From Amoebidium appalachense (taxonomy: Eukaryota > Ichthyosporea), in assembly GCA_963693365.1 (NCBI GenBank), contig CAVNZM010000006.1, positions 8,370,001 to 8,434,000 of the forward strand: a stretch of DNA of 64,000 nucleotides, read 5' to 3'. The notes below the pieces were generated by a model, which did no database searches, was not told where the DNA came from, and was given only the letters and a program-made list of their open reading frames with translations. A program made the position numbers and the translations under genes. Each line of letters starts with the position of its first letter. Positions within the stretch are counted from its first letter, which is position 1. Shown in pieces: positions 26,525 through 52,384 of the stretch.

Positions 26525-26898
26525 CTATAGACAGGACACCATAGCCACTGTTTCACTGTACCAGACGTCGACCGTGCGTGCATACTCGTTTTTCACGCAG
26601 GCACACCGGCCGGATATTTCTGCAGCGCGGCCCCCGGGGCCTCGAGGCTCGATCTGAAAACAAGATCGGCACATCATGATCATACTTACACAAGCAGGCT
26701 CGTGTATATACAGTCTAAATTCATTGAGCGCCCATGAATCCCATAAAATGAAGTGCTGTTGCAATCTTCGGCTCTTTCAAGCGGGGGTGACTCGACCTCG
26801 AGCTCTTCTTCCTGAAAAATGAGAGCCATCGGGCTCAGAAAAAAGTCAGTTGACGTTCGCTGTTGCCTGAGTTGGGCCGGGGATGATTTTCGCGCCAT
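26525..26898 (-). CDS. Possible small gene between the CAP paralogues
   Basis: The ATG at 26898 (MARKSSPAQLRQQRT...) opens a frame of about 69 codons with an acidic patch (EEELEVES). A GT site at 26691 or 26689 and an AG at 26654 would remove 36-38 bp. With the first donor it joins a frame ending in VWYSETVAMVSCL with a stop at 26525. An E2F-like TTTTCGCGCC overlaps the start, and CCAAT boxes lie upstream at 26918-26978. The intron would be very short and I recognise no domain, so this is tentative. Confidence 0.28.
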
Positions 26899-27510
26899 GG
26901 TGCCCATACAGCCAATTAATGTTGGTGTTATCTACGCCAATCAGAAAAGGCGTAAGCAATAGCCAAATAGATTTGATTGGTTATTGAAACTTTTTCGCCA
27001 TGGCTTTCTAGACTCATGCCATGACGTTTTCCCTGCATTTCAATTTTCGCTCTCGTCTAAGAAAAAAAATAGCTTTTGTAGACATTGTAGTCACTTATTA
27101 AAAGGTCCTAATACAAAGTTAAAATGGTGCTACTGTATCTTTTATGTATTTTAGCATTCCCATTAATTTGCATATATAATACATTGAATTGGTAGCTTTA
27201 TGCCTCATGAGAACTATGAGGTGAACGATGTCGACTTCAAATTAATCTTTGATTCATTTTCAAATTCCTTTGTGATTTGTGCAGCTAGGGGGATAACATG
27301 AAATGCTTTTTTATGAAACAACCCCCTCACAAAAACGGAACACGGGTGTCACAGACTGGTTTCGCGTTCACCACACCGAAAATATATATATAGGGAAAGA
27401 CACACTATAAAACTGAGAGAAAGCTCGATAAATAATTTTGTATAAACTCCATAGTAATTGCACAATAAGCTCTTGAAAGTCTTTTCTCCGTCTCTTCTGC
27501 ACTCATTGAA
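26899..27510. promoter_or_regulatory. Upstream region of the plus-strand CAP gene
   Basis: CCAAT boxes (26918-26978) are followed by AT-rich DNA. A TATA-like CTATAAAACTG at about 27404-27414 lies roughly 100 bp before the CAP start at 27511. This would place transcription start near 27435. Confidence 0.4.
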
Positions 27511-31913
<4,403 letters not shown>

Positions 31914-31972
31914 TGTATTTGACAACCAAAAAAAGAGATCCGGGATGCACTTTCGCTCAGCAAGATTCGAAA

Positions 31973-32131
31973 GCTGGACTTTCTCTTGATCGTAAATTCC
32001 GGGGTCTTTCCACGGAAGTTGTGCAGCATATTTTGTAATTTCTCGGCCACAAAAAACGATAAGGGCAATACACTTTCTTTCAGAATACGGATTCCGGACT
32101 TTCTCTTAATCACAAGTTCCGGGGTATTTAG
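31973..32131 (+). repeat. Two-copy direct repeat, about 40 bp, 119-bp spacing
   Basis: The words GGACTTTCTCTT and TTCCGGGGT occur in the same order and spacing in both copies, shortly after the CAP(+) stop codon. Confidence 0.75.
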
Positions 32132-32557
32132 GTTTCCCGGTTAGAATGGAAGGCAGTTGTTGTAAGGAGAAGAAGATGTGTTTTGTCTCAATTTTGAATT
32201 TCTGGATGATTAGTTTAGGCTTTTTGGGCTGGCCCAGGCAAGCATAGGTGCCTTATCAATAGGATAGGTGCCTTTTTAGAATTTTAGTTGGATTGCAGGC
32301 GATCGCAAACTGTGAATAACACTTTAGAGACCACTATAGTGTTTAAACTTTTGAAATAAACACTTAGAAAGTGCCGTTGGAGGGCACTTCAACCATCCAT
32401 TGATTTGACTAAAATGATTGGCAGTCCCCCCCCCCCCACAACAACCACCACCACCACTATAGCTACCCCACTACACGTGTACATGCACACACATGCCCCC
32501 CTCTGTGAAATGGAGGCTACATATAACACACCACACGTCCCCACACACAAACACACA

Positions 32558-32573
<16 letters not shown>

Positions 32574-32588
<15 letters not shown>

Positions 32589-32606
32589 GCGCGCGCGCGC
32601 GCGCGC
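32574..32606 (+). repeat. (CG)n tract, about 16 units, flanked by (CA)n
   Basis: An uninterrupted CG alternation lies inside CA alternation. It is a strong candidate for left-handed Z-DNA. Confidence 0.9.
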
Positions 32607-33444
32607 ACATGCACACGCAGTCTCCCTTTCCTTTAGCTCTCCTCTCTCCCCAGCTTCCGGGCCCTCCTCTTACTCGTCCCTCCTCTTTCTTCAAGCTCTA
32701 GAAGTTCTCTCTTCCCTGTAAATCTGTGCATTGTCCGTATTGAATCCCCCCCCCCCCCCCCCACCACCACCACCACCAAAACACACACACACACACACAC
32801 ACGTACGTTGATGACGTGCGCACAAAAAAAAAATCTGGCCACAACTCCTGTTCAGAAACAACATACCTATACATCATCCCCCCCCCCCCCCCCCCCCCCC
32901 CACAACACACAACACATGCAGTTGTTAAATTCTTTAAAAGATGTTGACCATTGGCAATCCCCCATCCCCCCCCCCCCCCCCCCCCCCCCCTCCTCCCCCC
33001 ACAATCCCCCCATCTCCCCCCCCTTCCCCCCCCCCCCCAATCCCTCCATCCCCCCCCCCCCCTCCCCCCCCCCCCCCCCCCCCCACGTGCACACACACAT
33101 GTTTACAAAAAGATGTTCACGATTGGCATACATCACGGCTACATTCCCTTCAACTCCAAAGCCACATGTGTAACATTCAGTGTGGCATATGAATGACACA
33201 TGTACAGACAGCATTTGATAGACCTTATAGGTGGATGAGCTCGAGTCCATACTTGGTGCGCACGTCTTTTAATCTCGCTCGTGTACCTGTCGGTATCTTC
33301 AGCTTCTACGTATACAGACAATGCTACTTGCTATAAATTTACTGTAACAAATAATGGCTTTAGACAAACGACCAAATCTTTCGACAAATCAATATATCGG
33401 TGGTACCGTGTTTAGTGTGTGTGACACTGTGTGTGTGTGTGTAC

Positions 33445-33478
<34 letters not shown>

Positions 33479-33769
33479 CGCGCTCGCGTGTGTGTGCATG
33501 TACACATGTCTGTGTCTGTGTGCGTTTGATGTGTGCTATGTGTCCTTGAACTTTAAATGTTCACTTTACAGCAATTAAACCTCCCCCAACCAACAGCACC
33601 ATGTTTGCAAGCAAGTGAATTCCCCACAAAGTTCCTTACATCGCTTACAAACACCACCACCCAAATCCAAAATACTTAAAATTTCTATACATCAAAACTC
33701 GTTCCTTAACTCACCCACTACCACCCCGAAACCCACCCTTTCTTTAACTACACACATACACCTTAAAGC

Positions 33770-42536
<8,767 letters not shown>

Positions 42537-43478
42537 GATCTATGCAGGGGTGATCATCAATACAACTTCGAACAGGAAAGGATGGGGTTTTTGTGTAAGA
42601 TCCTCGGTGTGCTCGCGAACGAGGGGGCAAGAAAGAGGTTTGCCGAGAGCGATGTTGGGTTCAAAATGTTATGTTTTGGAAGCAAATTTTGCAGTGAAAG
42701 AGATAGAACACAGGTGAAGGCCTATGGCACTTGTGTGAACGGTGAGGGTTCAGGATGGTGGTTCTTTACCTTCACATACAGATCTGGGTCGCTCTGCTTG
42801 GATGAAAAAAAAAGGCGTAAAAGATCGAAGCAGCAACGCAGATGTCCCTTCGATCTCTATGACTGAAACCAACAAAACTCAAGTCAACCTTCGTGTCCAG
42901 ACTGTTATGCGCTCAACAATTGGGTGGTCCCAACCTTTTAATCTTTCAAGTTCGACAAAGTCTAAAAGACCATCGGGCGGAAAAACTTGTACGGTTCCGA
43001 ATGCAATCAGTCAAGAAGATGCTTGAAAGCACCAGTGTTATGACCCCTAGGTATCAGTGTGTGTAAAGATCCTACCAATGCATAGATGGAAAACTAGAGA
43101 GGCTCGGGGAGTAATGTTTGAACATGAAACTGAACTAATTAGCCGGCAACCGGTCCGGGCTTACGTCGCCGAATGGGTGACGGGTGCTCCTGCTAAATCA
43201 CCATAGTCCATACTAGATTCAATAGGGGTCCGGAATCAATGACGTCACTAATTCAGAAGGAGGGCAAGCACCGATTGGGGGCCGCGAGAGAATTGGCGCC
43301 AACTTTTCCCGTTTGTGAAACGGAAACAAAGTCCATGTGTGCACCACGTTACGCGGCCTAAACAAACGAAAAATATTAAACGTAAAACTAGGGAACTAAA
43401 TTGTATGTTTACTTGTTATTTAGTTTTTACCTTCTGTTGCGAATCTTAAAAGGTATACCCCTAAGGGGTGCCCACACT
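42537..43478. other. Intergenic region between the transporter and the THAP element
   Basis: Unique DNA without G/C runs and no supported gene. TTGGCGCCAA (43293-43302) is a palindromic E2F-like site, followed by TTTTCCCG. The left end of the THAP element may lie in this interval, but I could not identify terminal inverted repeats. Confidence 0.55.
43293..43302. promoter_or_regulatory. Palindromic E2F-like site
   Basis: TTGGCGCCAA is followed closely by TTTTCCCG, about 180 bp upstream of the THAP ORF. Confidence 0.3.
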
Positions 43479-45021
43479 ATGCCCTCTCGTTGTGCAGCAG
43501 ACCACTGCAAGGCCACTGCTGGGCCTGGTTGTAAGCAGGTGCTTATTCGAAGGCACAGTGCAGAGGTTGTTAGTTCGTGGTTTAAGCAAATACGGCCAAG
43601 GTACACGGAAGATGACCTGAGGAAGGATCTAGGGGGTGTGCCATGTCCATTTTCCCGAAGGGTCATTTGTGTTCGGCCCCACTGGGCGAGCAACCTTAGT
43701 GGCTGGGGCCATACCGTACACACGTGAGCAAGAGGAAGGACTACGCCGGCAGGCCGAAGACGCCAAAAGGCAGCGGGAAGCAGACTTGCTCTTGGGGGAG
43801 GACGAACGCACCAAGCGTCGTCGCGAGCGGGAACAAAACGCATCGGTTGATGAGCTCAACAAACAGTTCGCCGGCACACCCAACATTGTGGTGGGGGAGC
43901 GAAACAAGCAGATTTCAGACATGGACTCGGAACTCAAACAGTTGCGGGACAAATGTGCCGTTTTGGAAGCGCGTATGGAGACTGTTGAGCGCAAAAGCGA
44001 GAGTCTTGGTCAGCTTCTGGAAGAGAAAGAGATCAACTGCATCAGCAAACTCACCTACGATGGTGTTGTGCAGTCGGACTTCAAAACTCGTTTCTACACA
44101 CAGTTCACAACGGGCAATGCGTTCAAAGCGTTCATTTTGCTCTGTTTCGAATTTCACCTCCACCTTCTGTATATGGGGGTCGACCCAGTTACCGGGGTGG
44201 GGGCTCGGGGCCCAAAGAGAGCACTGTCGTTTGAGAACGCCCAGTCGTTTGAGAACGCAATCCTGCTGGTGCTTGTGAGACTGCGGCACAATTTCCCGTT
44301 TCACCACATGGCCTTCCTGTTTAACATAGGTGAAAAGGCAAAACGAAAAACGTTTTGGTGGGGCTTGCTTGTATTTGCTTAAATGCATGTTCGAACACCC
44401 TCTTTTGGATCCACTACAAAACGGTGATTTACTGCAGCCGCCGTAACTGCAAACGCCCTGCATTGTTTCAAGCAAAACTATCCCCATGTCGCTATGATTT
44501 TGGACTGCACGGAATTCTTTATTCAGGTGGCTAGTAACACTGAGCTCCAAAAGCTTACATACTCCAGATATAAAGGACACAACACTGTAAAAGTTTTAGT
44601 TGCCATGCTTCCCTCTGGTGAAATACTCTATGTATCATCGTGTTATCCAGGTAGAATAAGTGACCGTCTTATTACTGATGTGTCGGGCATAATGAAAAAA
44701 TGCTGGCCTGGTGCACAGGTTATGGGAGACAAGGGTTTCCTCATAGAAGATCTGCTCAAACAAGCAAATATGCACCTTGTTATCCCTCCCTTCCTTGCAA
44801 AGGGAACAATCTTCTCACAGGAGGAGCTGGCCTCCACCCGTGATATTGCCGCTGTGCGGATTCATATTGAGCGGGCTATTGGGCGGGCGAAGGAGAACAA
44901 GATCCTCACGGATATTGTTCCCATCACCATGGTGCCCAATCACTCCCAGGTTGTCCGAGTTTGCTTTGGGCTTACACGCTTCCAACGCAAACTCGTGCAC
45001 TGGGAGGAAGAAGCCCCATAA
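43479..45021 (+). pseudogene. THAP-domain + DDE transposase (ISL2EU/Harbinger-related), frameshifted
   Basis: The ATG at 43479 gives the first part of a THAP zinc finger: CAADHC, a Trp, then CHVHFPEGSF and GAIPYTR. This order fits the C2CH fold with its terminal AVPx-type motif. The finger changes frame at a GGGGG run (about 43632-43636). The new frame has a coiled coil (about 43730-44030) and a helical HTH-like region. It changes frame again near 44340 and back near 44450, then gives a DDE_Tnp_4 core with ILDCTEFF (D), MGDKGFLIED (D) and HIERAIGR (E), and a stop at 45021. All three catalytic residues survive, but at least three frameshifts break the frame. THAP plus this DDE type is characteristic of ISL2EU-like elements. 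I did not find terminal repeats. Confidence 0.82.
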
Positions 45022-45202
45022 TAAAGCTAATTGTTTTTGTCCCCTCCAGCCCCCCCCCCCCCTCCCCGTCTCTCCCCCCTCTCCCCCCCCCCCCCCCCTC
45101 CCCCCCTTCAGTTACCTAGTCCCCGTGAAAAAATATGTATATATAAAAATACCAACATAAACAAATGGCATGTGTTTATGTTTTTCACTGAAACGGGGGG
45201 AA

Positions 45203-45233
<31 letters not shown>

Positions 45234-45453
45234 GGGGGAGGAGGAGGGGGAGAGGGGGAAGGGGAAAGGAAGCCTTTAGAAAAACACGAGCCCGACAGAG
45301 AGGGAAAAAAACGAAACCTTCCTGTCTCCCCCCCCCCCCCCCCCCCCTTCCTCCCCTCTCCCCCCCAGCCCCCTCCTCCCGCCTATTCTTCCCACACACA
45401 ACCACTACACATTCCTGGGTGCTCACGCACGCACGGACGCACGGACGCACGGA

Positions 45454-45489
<36 letters not shown>

Positions 45490-45824
45490 CACACGCATGC
45501 ACGCACGCACGCACGCACGCACGCACAGACGCAAGACCTTGTCACCTCAGTAGTTGTGGTAACAGCCTGGCAGACCTTCATTCGTTACAGCACATGGCAT
45601 ACATAACCTAGTGCACAGCACTGCCTAGTTACAATTTTCATTACATTTATACAGAACACAAACACCATTTATCCTTAACCGGTTATGGTTACCATATAGC
45701 ACTACTACTAGCGTTACTACAATAATAAAAGAGACTTATCACTTTACAGCGATCTACCTTTTCTTTCGAGCGAGTACAGATCTAGGTGCCTTTGCGGCCC
45801 GGGCCTCTCGGGCATACACATCAT
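45022..45824. other. C/G-rich repeats and (CGCA)n
   Basis: C-runs (45050-45105), a G-run (45206-45232), C-runs (45330-45348) and a (CGCA)n tract (45426-45527) are followed by unique DNA to 45824. No gene is seen. Confidence 0.65.
45426..45527 (+). repeat. (CGCA)n tetranucleotide repeat
   Basis: About 25 units with GGACG variants at the start. Its complement type, (GTGC)n, occurs at 49454. Confidence 0.93.
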
Positions 45825-46058
45825 TTATATTATCTTCATCAACGATTTAACATTATCTGCATTCACGGCCACATTAGCATTCAGCAACGGATTCTCGCGC
45901 AAGAAAATAGGATTCACATGACACCCTACTTCCTTCCCCTTAAACTTGCCACTATCTTTTTGCCCAGACCCCCCTCCACTCTGGCCATCACCTTCCCTTT
46001 TGCACCCGGCATACACATACTTCTTCGCGTGCACACAGGTTAAAAATTTATGAATTTC
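45825..46058 (-). CDS. Probable terminal exon of an unidentified gene
   Basis: A TTGCTGTAG acceptor opens a frame beginning EIHKFLTCVHAKKYVYAGC. A hydrophilic, Gly/Ser/Lys-rich middle (about residues 25-45) follows, then an ordered C-terminus (VGCHVNPIFL..., ending DNVKSLMKII) and a stop. It contains three cysteines. I do not recognise the family, and I could not find the upstream exons with confidence. The acceptor and the first 13 codons exist a second time about 175 bp upstream in gene sense (about 46205-46240), where the copy has an in-frame stop right after the AG. Confidence 0.45.
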   Translation of the reverse strand, partial: EIHKFLTCVHAKKYVYAGCKREGDGQSGGGSGQKDSGKFKGKEVGCHVNPIFLRENPLLNANVAVNADNVKSLMKII

Positions 46059-46119
46059 CTACAGCAATAGAGAGAACCAAGTTCTACGGTTTTGACTGTG
46101 CCAACACTCCCCCCGCCCC

Positions 46120-46153
<34 letters not shown>

Positions 46154-46285
46154 CCCCCCCCCCCCCTCCCCCTCCCCGCCGCCCCCCCGCTCCCTCCCCC
46201 GAAAGCGTGCACACAGGTTAAAAATTTATAAATTTACTACAGCAATAGAGAGAACCAAGTTCTACGGTTTCAACTGTGCCAACAC

Positions 46286-46291
<6 letters not shown>
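46028..46291 (-). repeat. Two-copy tandem repeat, about 177-bp period, each with a C-run
   Basis: Copies at about 46028-46110 and 46205-46291 share about 85 bp at over 90 percent identity, then a C-run in the plus sense. Each contains a splice acceptor for the minus strand and the following codons. The first copy is part of the exon at 45825-46058. Confidence 0.9.
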
Positions 46292-46322
<31 letters not shown>

Positions 46323-46539
46323 ACCCCACACACACACCGCCCCCCTCCCCGCCTGGGCCGCCCCCCTCCTCCTCCGTTCCCCCCCTTCCCGTGATATGTC
46401 TCCTTCGCACCCACCCTTCCCCTCTCCGTGCCTCTGCTTTCTGGAGTTTTTTATCTTTTCTCACGTTCTGCAAGTTATCCTCGAAGCACTACGCTTTCAG
46501 TTGTTTAGCACCTGTCATGGCATTTTTCATGGTCATGGT

Positions 46540-46573
46540 CACGGCCATCTAGAAACACTTCTAGATGGCCGTG
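46540..46573. other. Strong hairpin: 15-bp perfect stem, 4-nt loop
   Basis: CACGGCCATCTAGAA, ACAC, TTCTAGATGGCCGTG. No mismatch in the stem. GGTCATGG words flank both sides. Confidence 0.9.
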
Positions 46574-46711
46574 GGTCATGGTTCATTCAGCCAGCCCCAG
46601 ATTCGGCGACCATACCCGTAATCGAGAACTACATAAATCTTTTTGAGATCCAAGAACGAAGAGTACCGGCAGTGCGTAAATGTACCGAGGCTTGTAGTGG
46701 TGTGTGTGTGT

Positions 46712-46763
<52 letters not shown>

Positions 46764-48627
46764 GTAGCCCGGGGAGGGAGGGGGGGACTGACTGAGGGGG
46801 GCGGAAGCCAAGGCCTCCTTATCACCCTAAGGAGGCCTCTGGGCGGAAGGCGGAAGCTGGGCGGGGAATCCGGAAACGAGGAAGCCTAAAGGAGGATTCG
46901 AGGAAGAAAAGAACAAGGGGCTAATGCAATTACGTGATATTAACCCAATGGGCATCAGCAGTAGAGCAAGAATAGTTTAGAACATTTAACATTCCGCGTT
47001 TAGTTGAATTTAACGTTTTATGCATTACTTGCAATTGACCGTTGAGCCGTTATATGATCGCTCGCTCCCCACTAACGCAACGGTTACATAGGGTAGGCTC
47101 GCCAGAGTAACCCCACATGTTTGTGTAGGAGTTGGCCTAAGGTGTAGAATACTTATTCCTTATTATTCGAGAAACGTTTCTACTGTGAAGTATATTTATT
47201 CAACAGAAACGTTTTTTTTTGCTAAGGTAATTTTCCCGCTAATTATCTGTTCATTAACCATATAGCTGGGTAGTGCCAACACAATAGGTACTCTGGTGCA
47301 CACAGTAAATTCATCGCAACAACCTCCACACCTGCCATTATAAGCCCCCAGTACAATAATTCCCGCACCAATATATACGACACGCACAATAGTCAGTTTA
47401 AAACAACACGCTGCACGTTCCTTAAAACATAAATGTTCAACACCTTTGCTATAAGACGTGTTGAACACGCAACAACCAGCACATATCCCTTACAAAATCG
47501 CGCGTGGCTTTTCGTTTCCTTTCCTCGCCTGTAGTTCATTCATTCACAGCTATCACGCGCCTCATTTTCAACACTGCAGAGCATTAAGACGTTGAGCAAA
47601 GACATCACTTGGTTGCTTTGTACGCTTTCGAGGTACGGTGTTCGTCCCTAACATGGCGTTTGGTGTGCGGATTTTTCTGTATGATTAGTTTTTGACATCC
47701 CTCTCCTCCGCCTCGTTTTTATATTCTTTGTCGTTCAACCCTCCCCCCACTCCCCTCCTTCCTTCTCCTCGTCCAACCCCCTCCTCCCCCCTTCCCCAAC
47801 CCCCCTCTCATCCCCTCCCTTTCCCCCCCCCTCTCCCCTCCTTTCCCCCTCCCCCCTTCTCCTCAACTGTTCAAGCTTCTGATTCAAACTTCTCTCTCAC
47901 GTGCCCACAAAACGGAGTCAAATGGGATGGCTTGCTGTAAATTTCGGAATAGTTCTGTTCTGTGCACTTGAAAAGGCTCCAAAAAGGTGCAATGGAAGAA
48001 AAAAGTTTTCTCACAGGCGCTTCCTTTCTACGAATATTTTTTGGGTTTAGCAAAGGGCAGAGGGAGGGACAATGTTGGGGGAAGCACTACTGATGGGGGT
48101 GCGTAAGGTATTACGGAAGGAGAGAGAGATATGAGAGGCGAGAAAGAGAGAGAGAGAGAGAGTGGGGGCGGGGGGCGGGGGGAGGGGGAGGGGGGGGAGG
48201 GAGGAGGGGAGAGAGTGTGTGTGTGCGTGTGTGTGTGTGTGCGTGTGTGCGTGTGTGTATGTGTGTGAGGGTTTTTTTTTTTTTTTTTGGGAGGGCTAGG
48301 GAGGGGGTGAATCGGTATTCGTTTGCAAAACTGCTTCTTGTCTTGTAGCTTCTTTAGCCTACATACACACAAGTGGTCGTAAAGGCGTTTATGGAGACAC
48401 TTGGCATACTAATTAGTGGCGTTGAGTTTACAAACACAGATGTAACATCCATGCACGCCATGATCCGCACATGCACGCTAATACACATTCACACCCATCT
48501 ACCAGCACCCGCACACGTGTATGTCATGCCGATAGACACAGACTTGGAACCATGCTCACAAATTGCGCACTCAACCGTACTCACACCAAACGGCAACAAA
48601 TGCAGGCATGCGCACTTTCACTTATAG
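46574..48627. other. Region without a convincing gene
   Basis: It holds (TG)n then a G-run (46700-46762), a second hairpin (46811-46838), AT-rich unique DNA (46920-47690), C-rich DNA (47740-47860) and G-rich and TG-rich DNA with a T-run (48140-48300). A 90-codon hydrophobic minus-strand frame at 47196-47468 has no splice or family support. Confidence 0.5.
46811..46838. other. Hairpin: 11-bp perfect stem, 6-nt loop
   Basis: AGGCCTCCTTA, TCACCC, TAAGGAGGCCT. It lies 240 bp from the hairpin at 46540. Confidence 0.88.
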
Positions 48628-49456
48628 GAGTATTGTTTCCCTATACGACATACGAACTAATGGTGCATAGGATTCTTGGAATGGCAAATGACCAGACAGC
48701 CACACTCGAACTCGGTAATTTTCTCTCAAAACAAACATAGTGCACATGCAGATACCCGCACGCGTGAGCATACCCACACACACGCGCGCGCGCGCCCCCA
48801 CGCACATGTGTGCGCCGAATATGCACCTTGACGCGCCTGGGTATACACACATGCACCCATACACAGGAGTATCGTGCGCGCATGCGCGCACACACACACA
48901 CCACGCACACACACACACACACAAACACAAACACAAACACACAACACACACAGAGATATGCACGCACCCATCCACTCATGCACATCCACAAGCAAGCACG
49001 CATATGCACACACTCATGCGCACACAAACGTGCACACACACACACACACACAACCACACACTCTTCACAAGGACACAAACATGTACACACGCAATGCACA
49101 CAGGCACACCACACGCACACACAAAATCGAGGACCATATCTTAATTTAATTTTTAACTTTGTTTTTGAATGCGGCCTCAAAGATAACGTTGGAATCGCCC
49201 TTTCCCAGATTAAATTGTCAACGGCAAAGTGTTTTCTTGGTCCGGCCATGGTTCTCAGGTGGGTTTCTGAACCAATAGAAAATTGTTTTATATTTTTAAT
49301 GTTCGTGAAATCATCTGTACTTATTTGATTATTATCGTCTCCAGTTTCCTTATACGTCAGTTATATGTTATGGTATTCCTGCCTGTTATCAGTATTAGTT
49401 TGGGCAAGGTGCATGTAAAGAGAGTATAAGGATGCATGTATTTTGTGTGTGTGTGC

Positions 49457-49545
<89 letters not shown>

Positions 49546-49928
49546 TGTATGTGTGTGGTTGTGTGTGTGTGTATGATCCAGTGGTACGAGTCAATGATGT
49601 AAGACCTAAAGCGACCGAATTAAGGAGAAGAAGACCCCTGAGTGTGTTGTGTGTGTGTGTAGAGAGTGGCGAGGGAGGGGAAAGGGGGGGGGGGGGGGGG
49701 AGGGGGGAAGGGGGGGGGGGGGGACAAGAAAACAAAGATAAGGAAAGAAGAATGGAGGTGGTTTCGGGAGAGGGAGTCGGTCATGTACCAGTCAGTAGAT
49801 GCATCTTTCTTTTTACTTAGTGACAGGGAAATCATGGGATATTGGTTTTCTTGTTCTTGATCTTTTTCTTTCTTCCCTTTTTTTTTTCTTTTCTTTTTTC
49901 TCTCTCTCTCTCTGTGTGTGTGAGTTTG

Positions 49929-49999
<71 letters not shown>

Positions 50000-50040
50000 T
50001 GGTGGTGGTGGTGGTGGTGGTGGTGGTGGCGTGTGTGTGT

Positions 50041-50071
<31 letters not shown>

Positions 50072-51310
50072 CGGCACGAGAGGGTGGGAGGGGCTGGTTA
50101 GCAATATATGTCAAGTCATAAATCTGGGAAGATGAAATGTGTAAGGGCGCAGATAAACGAAACGGCGATATACATGACATGACAAATATGCGGTTATTAC
50201 GATCAAGAAAAAGTTATATATTTTAACTATATTTTGTTTTATATTTATACTATACTATATAGTCAAGTATTATTTTGTTTTATATCCATATAGCCAAACT
50301 TTATTAAACTTGTTTTATTATGATAGGCTATATAGCTAAATTTACATTCTATTTTATACCTATAAGACACATATTTTACCATAACACATTTTGAAAAGTA
50401 TAATACAAGTATATCGCCGACCTGCCAAACCTGGCAAGATCGCGAAAAAGATTTTTTTTTTTTTTCTTTTTTCTTTTCTTCTTCTTTTTTTTTCTTTTTT
50501 TTTTTTTTTTTTGTCTATGTAACCAAATTTTATTTACCTTATTCCATTGGTTAAATTACAGGGGGCACGTGGAGCACAGGCGGGCGCGGGTCAGCGACCG
50601 GCGGAATGTCCTCCGGTCGGTCTATCGGGTGTGGAGGGGTAGAGGGAGACCGAACGACGCCATGCAACTACTGCTCGCACTACCGCAGTTGGCGAGGCTA
50701 GGGGGAGAGATCTTGGGGGTGGAACTAGGGAGGGGGAGGTGGTCGTGGGAGCAGAGGGGTTGGGGAGAGGGAGGAAGGGAGGAGAGGGGAGGAGGAAGGA
50801 GGGAATGTGCGGGCTCCGGGAGAGGCAGAGAGAGAGATGGTAGTGGATGTTGTGAGAGAATTTGCAAATTCGGCGGAGGAAATGGGAAATGAGTTGGTGG
50901 GGTTAATGAGAGCTATGGATAGAGAGATCGAGAGAGGGGGGGAAGGGGGTTTGGAGGGAGAGGGAGAGGAGGAGGAGGGGGGTGGGAGTAGCGATGTTGA
51001 TAGGTCAACGGAAGAGGGAGAGGAGGAGGGGGAGGGAGAGGAGGAAGGGGAGGGAGGGAGTGGTGGAGAGGAGAGCGAAGGGGATGGAGAGAGGGAGGGG
51101 GGAGAGGCAGGGGGAGGGGGAGGGGGGATGCAGGAAGGGGAAGGGAGGGTTGGGTATGTGTATGCAGGGAATGGGATTTATGAGGCGTTGGGGTTAGGGG
51201 TGGGGGTGCCGGTGGGGATAGGGGTAGGGGTAGGGGGGAATATGGGTACTTCATAGGGGTGGAGGGGATGAATGGGTCGGAAGCTGGGCACGATCCGGAT
51301 GGGAGAGAGG
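48628..51310 (+). CDS. Unidentified multi-exon gene (partial model)
   Basis: Three exons join in phase. 48628-48714 follows CACTTATAG and encodes LFPYTTYELMVHRILGMAND. 49183-49258 encodes NVGIALSQIKLSTAKCFLGP and has a CAG/GTGGGT donor. 50562 onward follows AAATTACAG and encodes EHRRARVSDRRNVLRSVYRV and then NDAMQLLLALPQLARLGGEI. After about 50720 the frame is less certain: a second frame gives MVVDVVREFANSAEEMGNEL and a Glu/Gly-rich tract, and a good GAG/GTGAGT donor sits at 51310. The joined part is helical, with no clear signal peptide. I do not recognise a family. 5' and 3' ends are not found. Confidence 0.4.
49454..49547 (+). repeat. (GTGC)n tetranucleotide repeat
   Basis: About 23 nearly perfect units, in an intron of the unidentified gene model. 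Confidence 0.94.
49937..50070 (+). repeat. (TG)n, (GGT)n and G-run in series
   Basis: TG (49937-49994) passes into GGT triplets (49995-50029), then TG, then about 30 G. The (GGT)n and G-run could form quadruplexes on the plus strand. Confidence 0.9.

Positions 51311-52384
<1,074 letters not shown>

Larger units (their letters stand above)
31914..33769. other. Convergent intergenic region
   Basis: Contents: a direct repeat (31973-32012 and 32092-32131), a (CG)n tract, C-runs (about 32747-32762, 32878-32900, 32968-32990, 33064-33084), CA/TG patches and unique DNA. I found no supported exon. Confidence 0.6.

Noticed and set aside
46540-46573. Bacterial-type terminator
   Set aside because: No T-run follows, and the sequence is eukaryotic.
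47196-47468. 90-codon hydrophobic minus-strand frame
   Set aside because: No ATG context, splice or family support. It could not be linked to the exon at 45825-46058.
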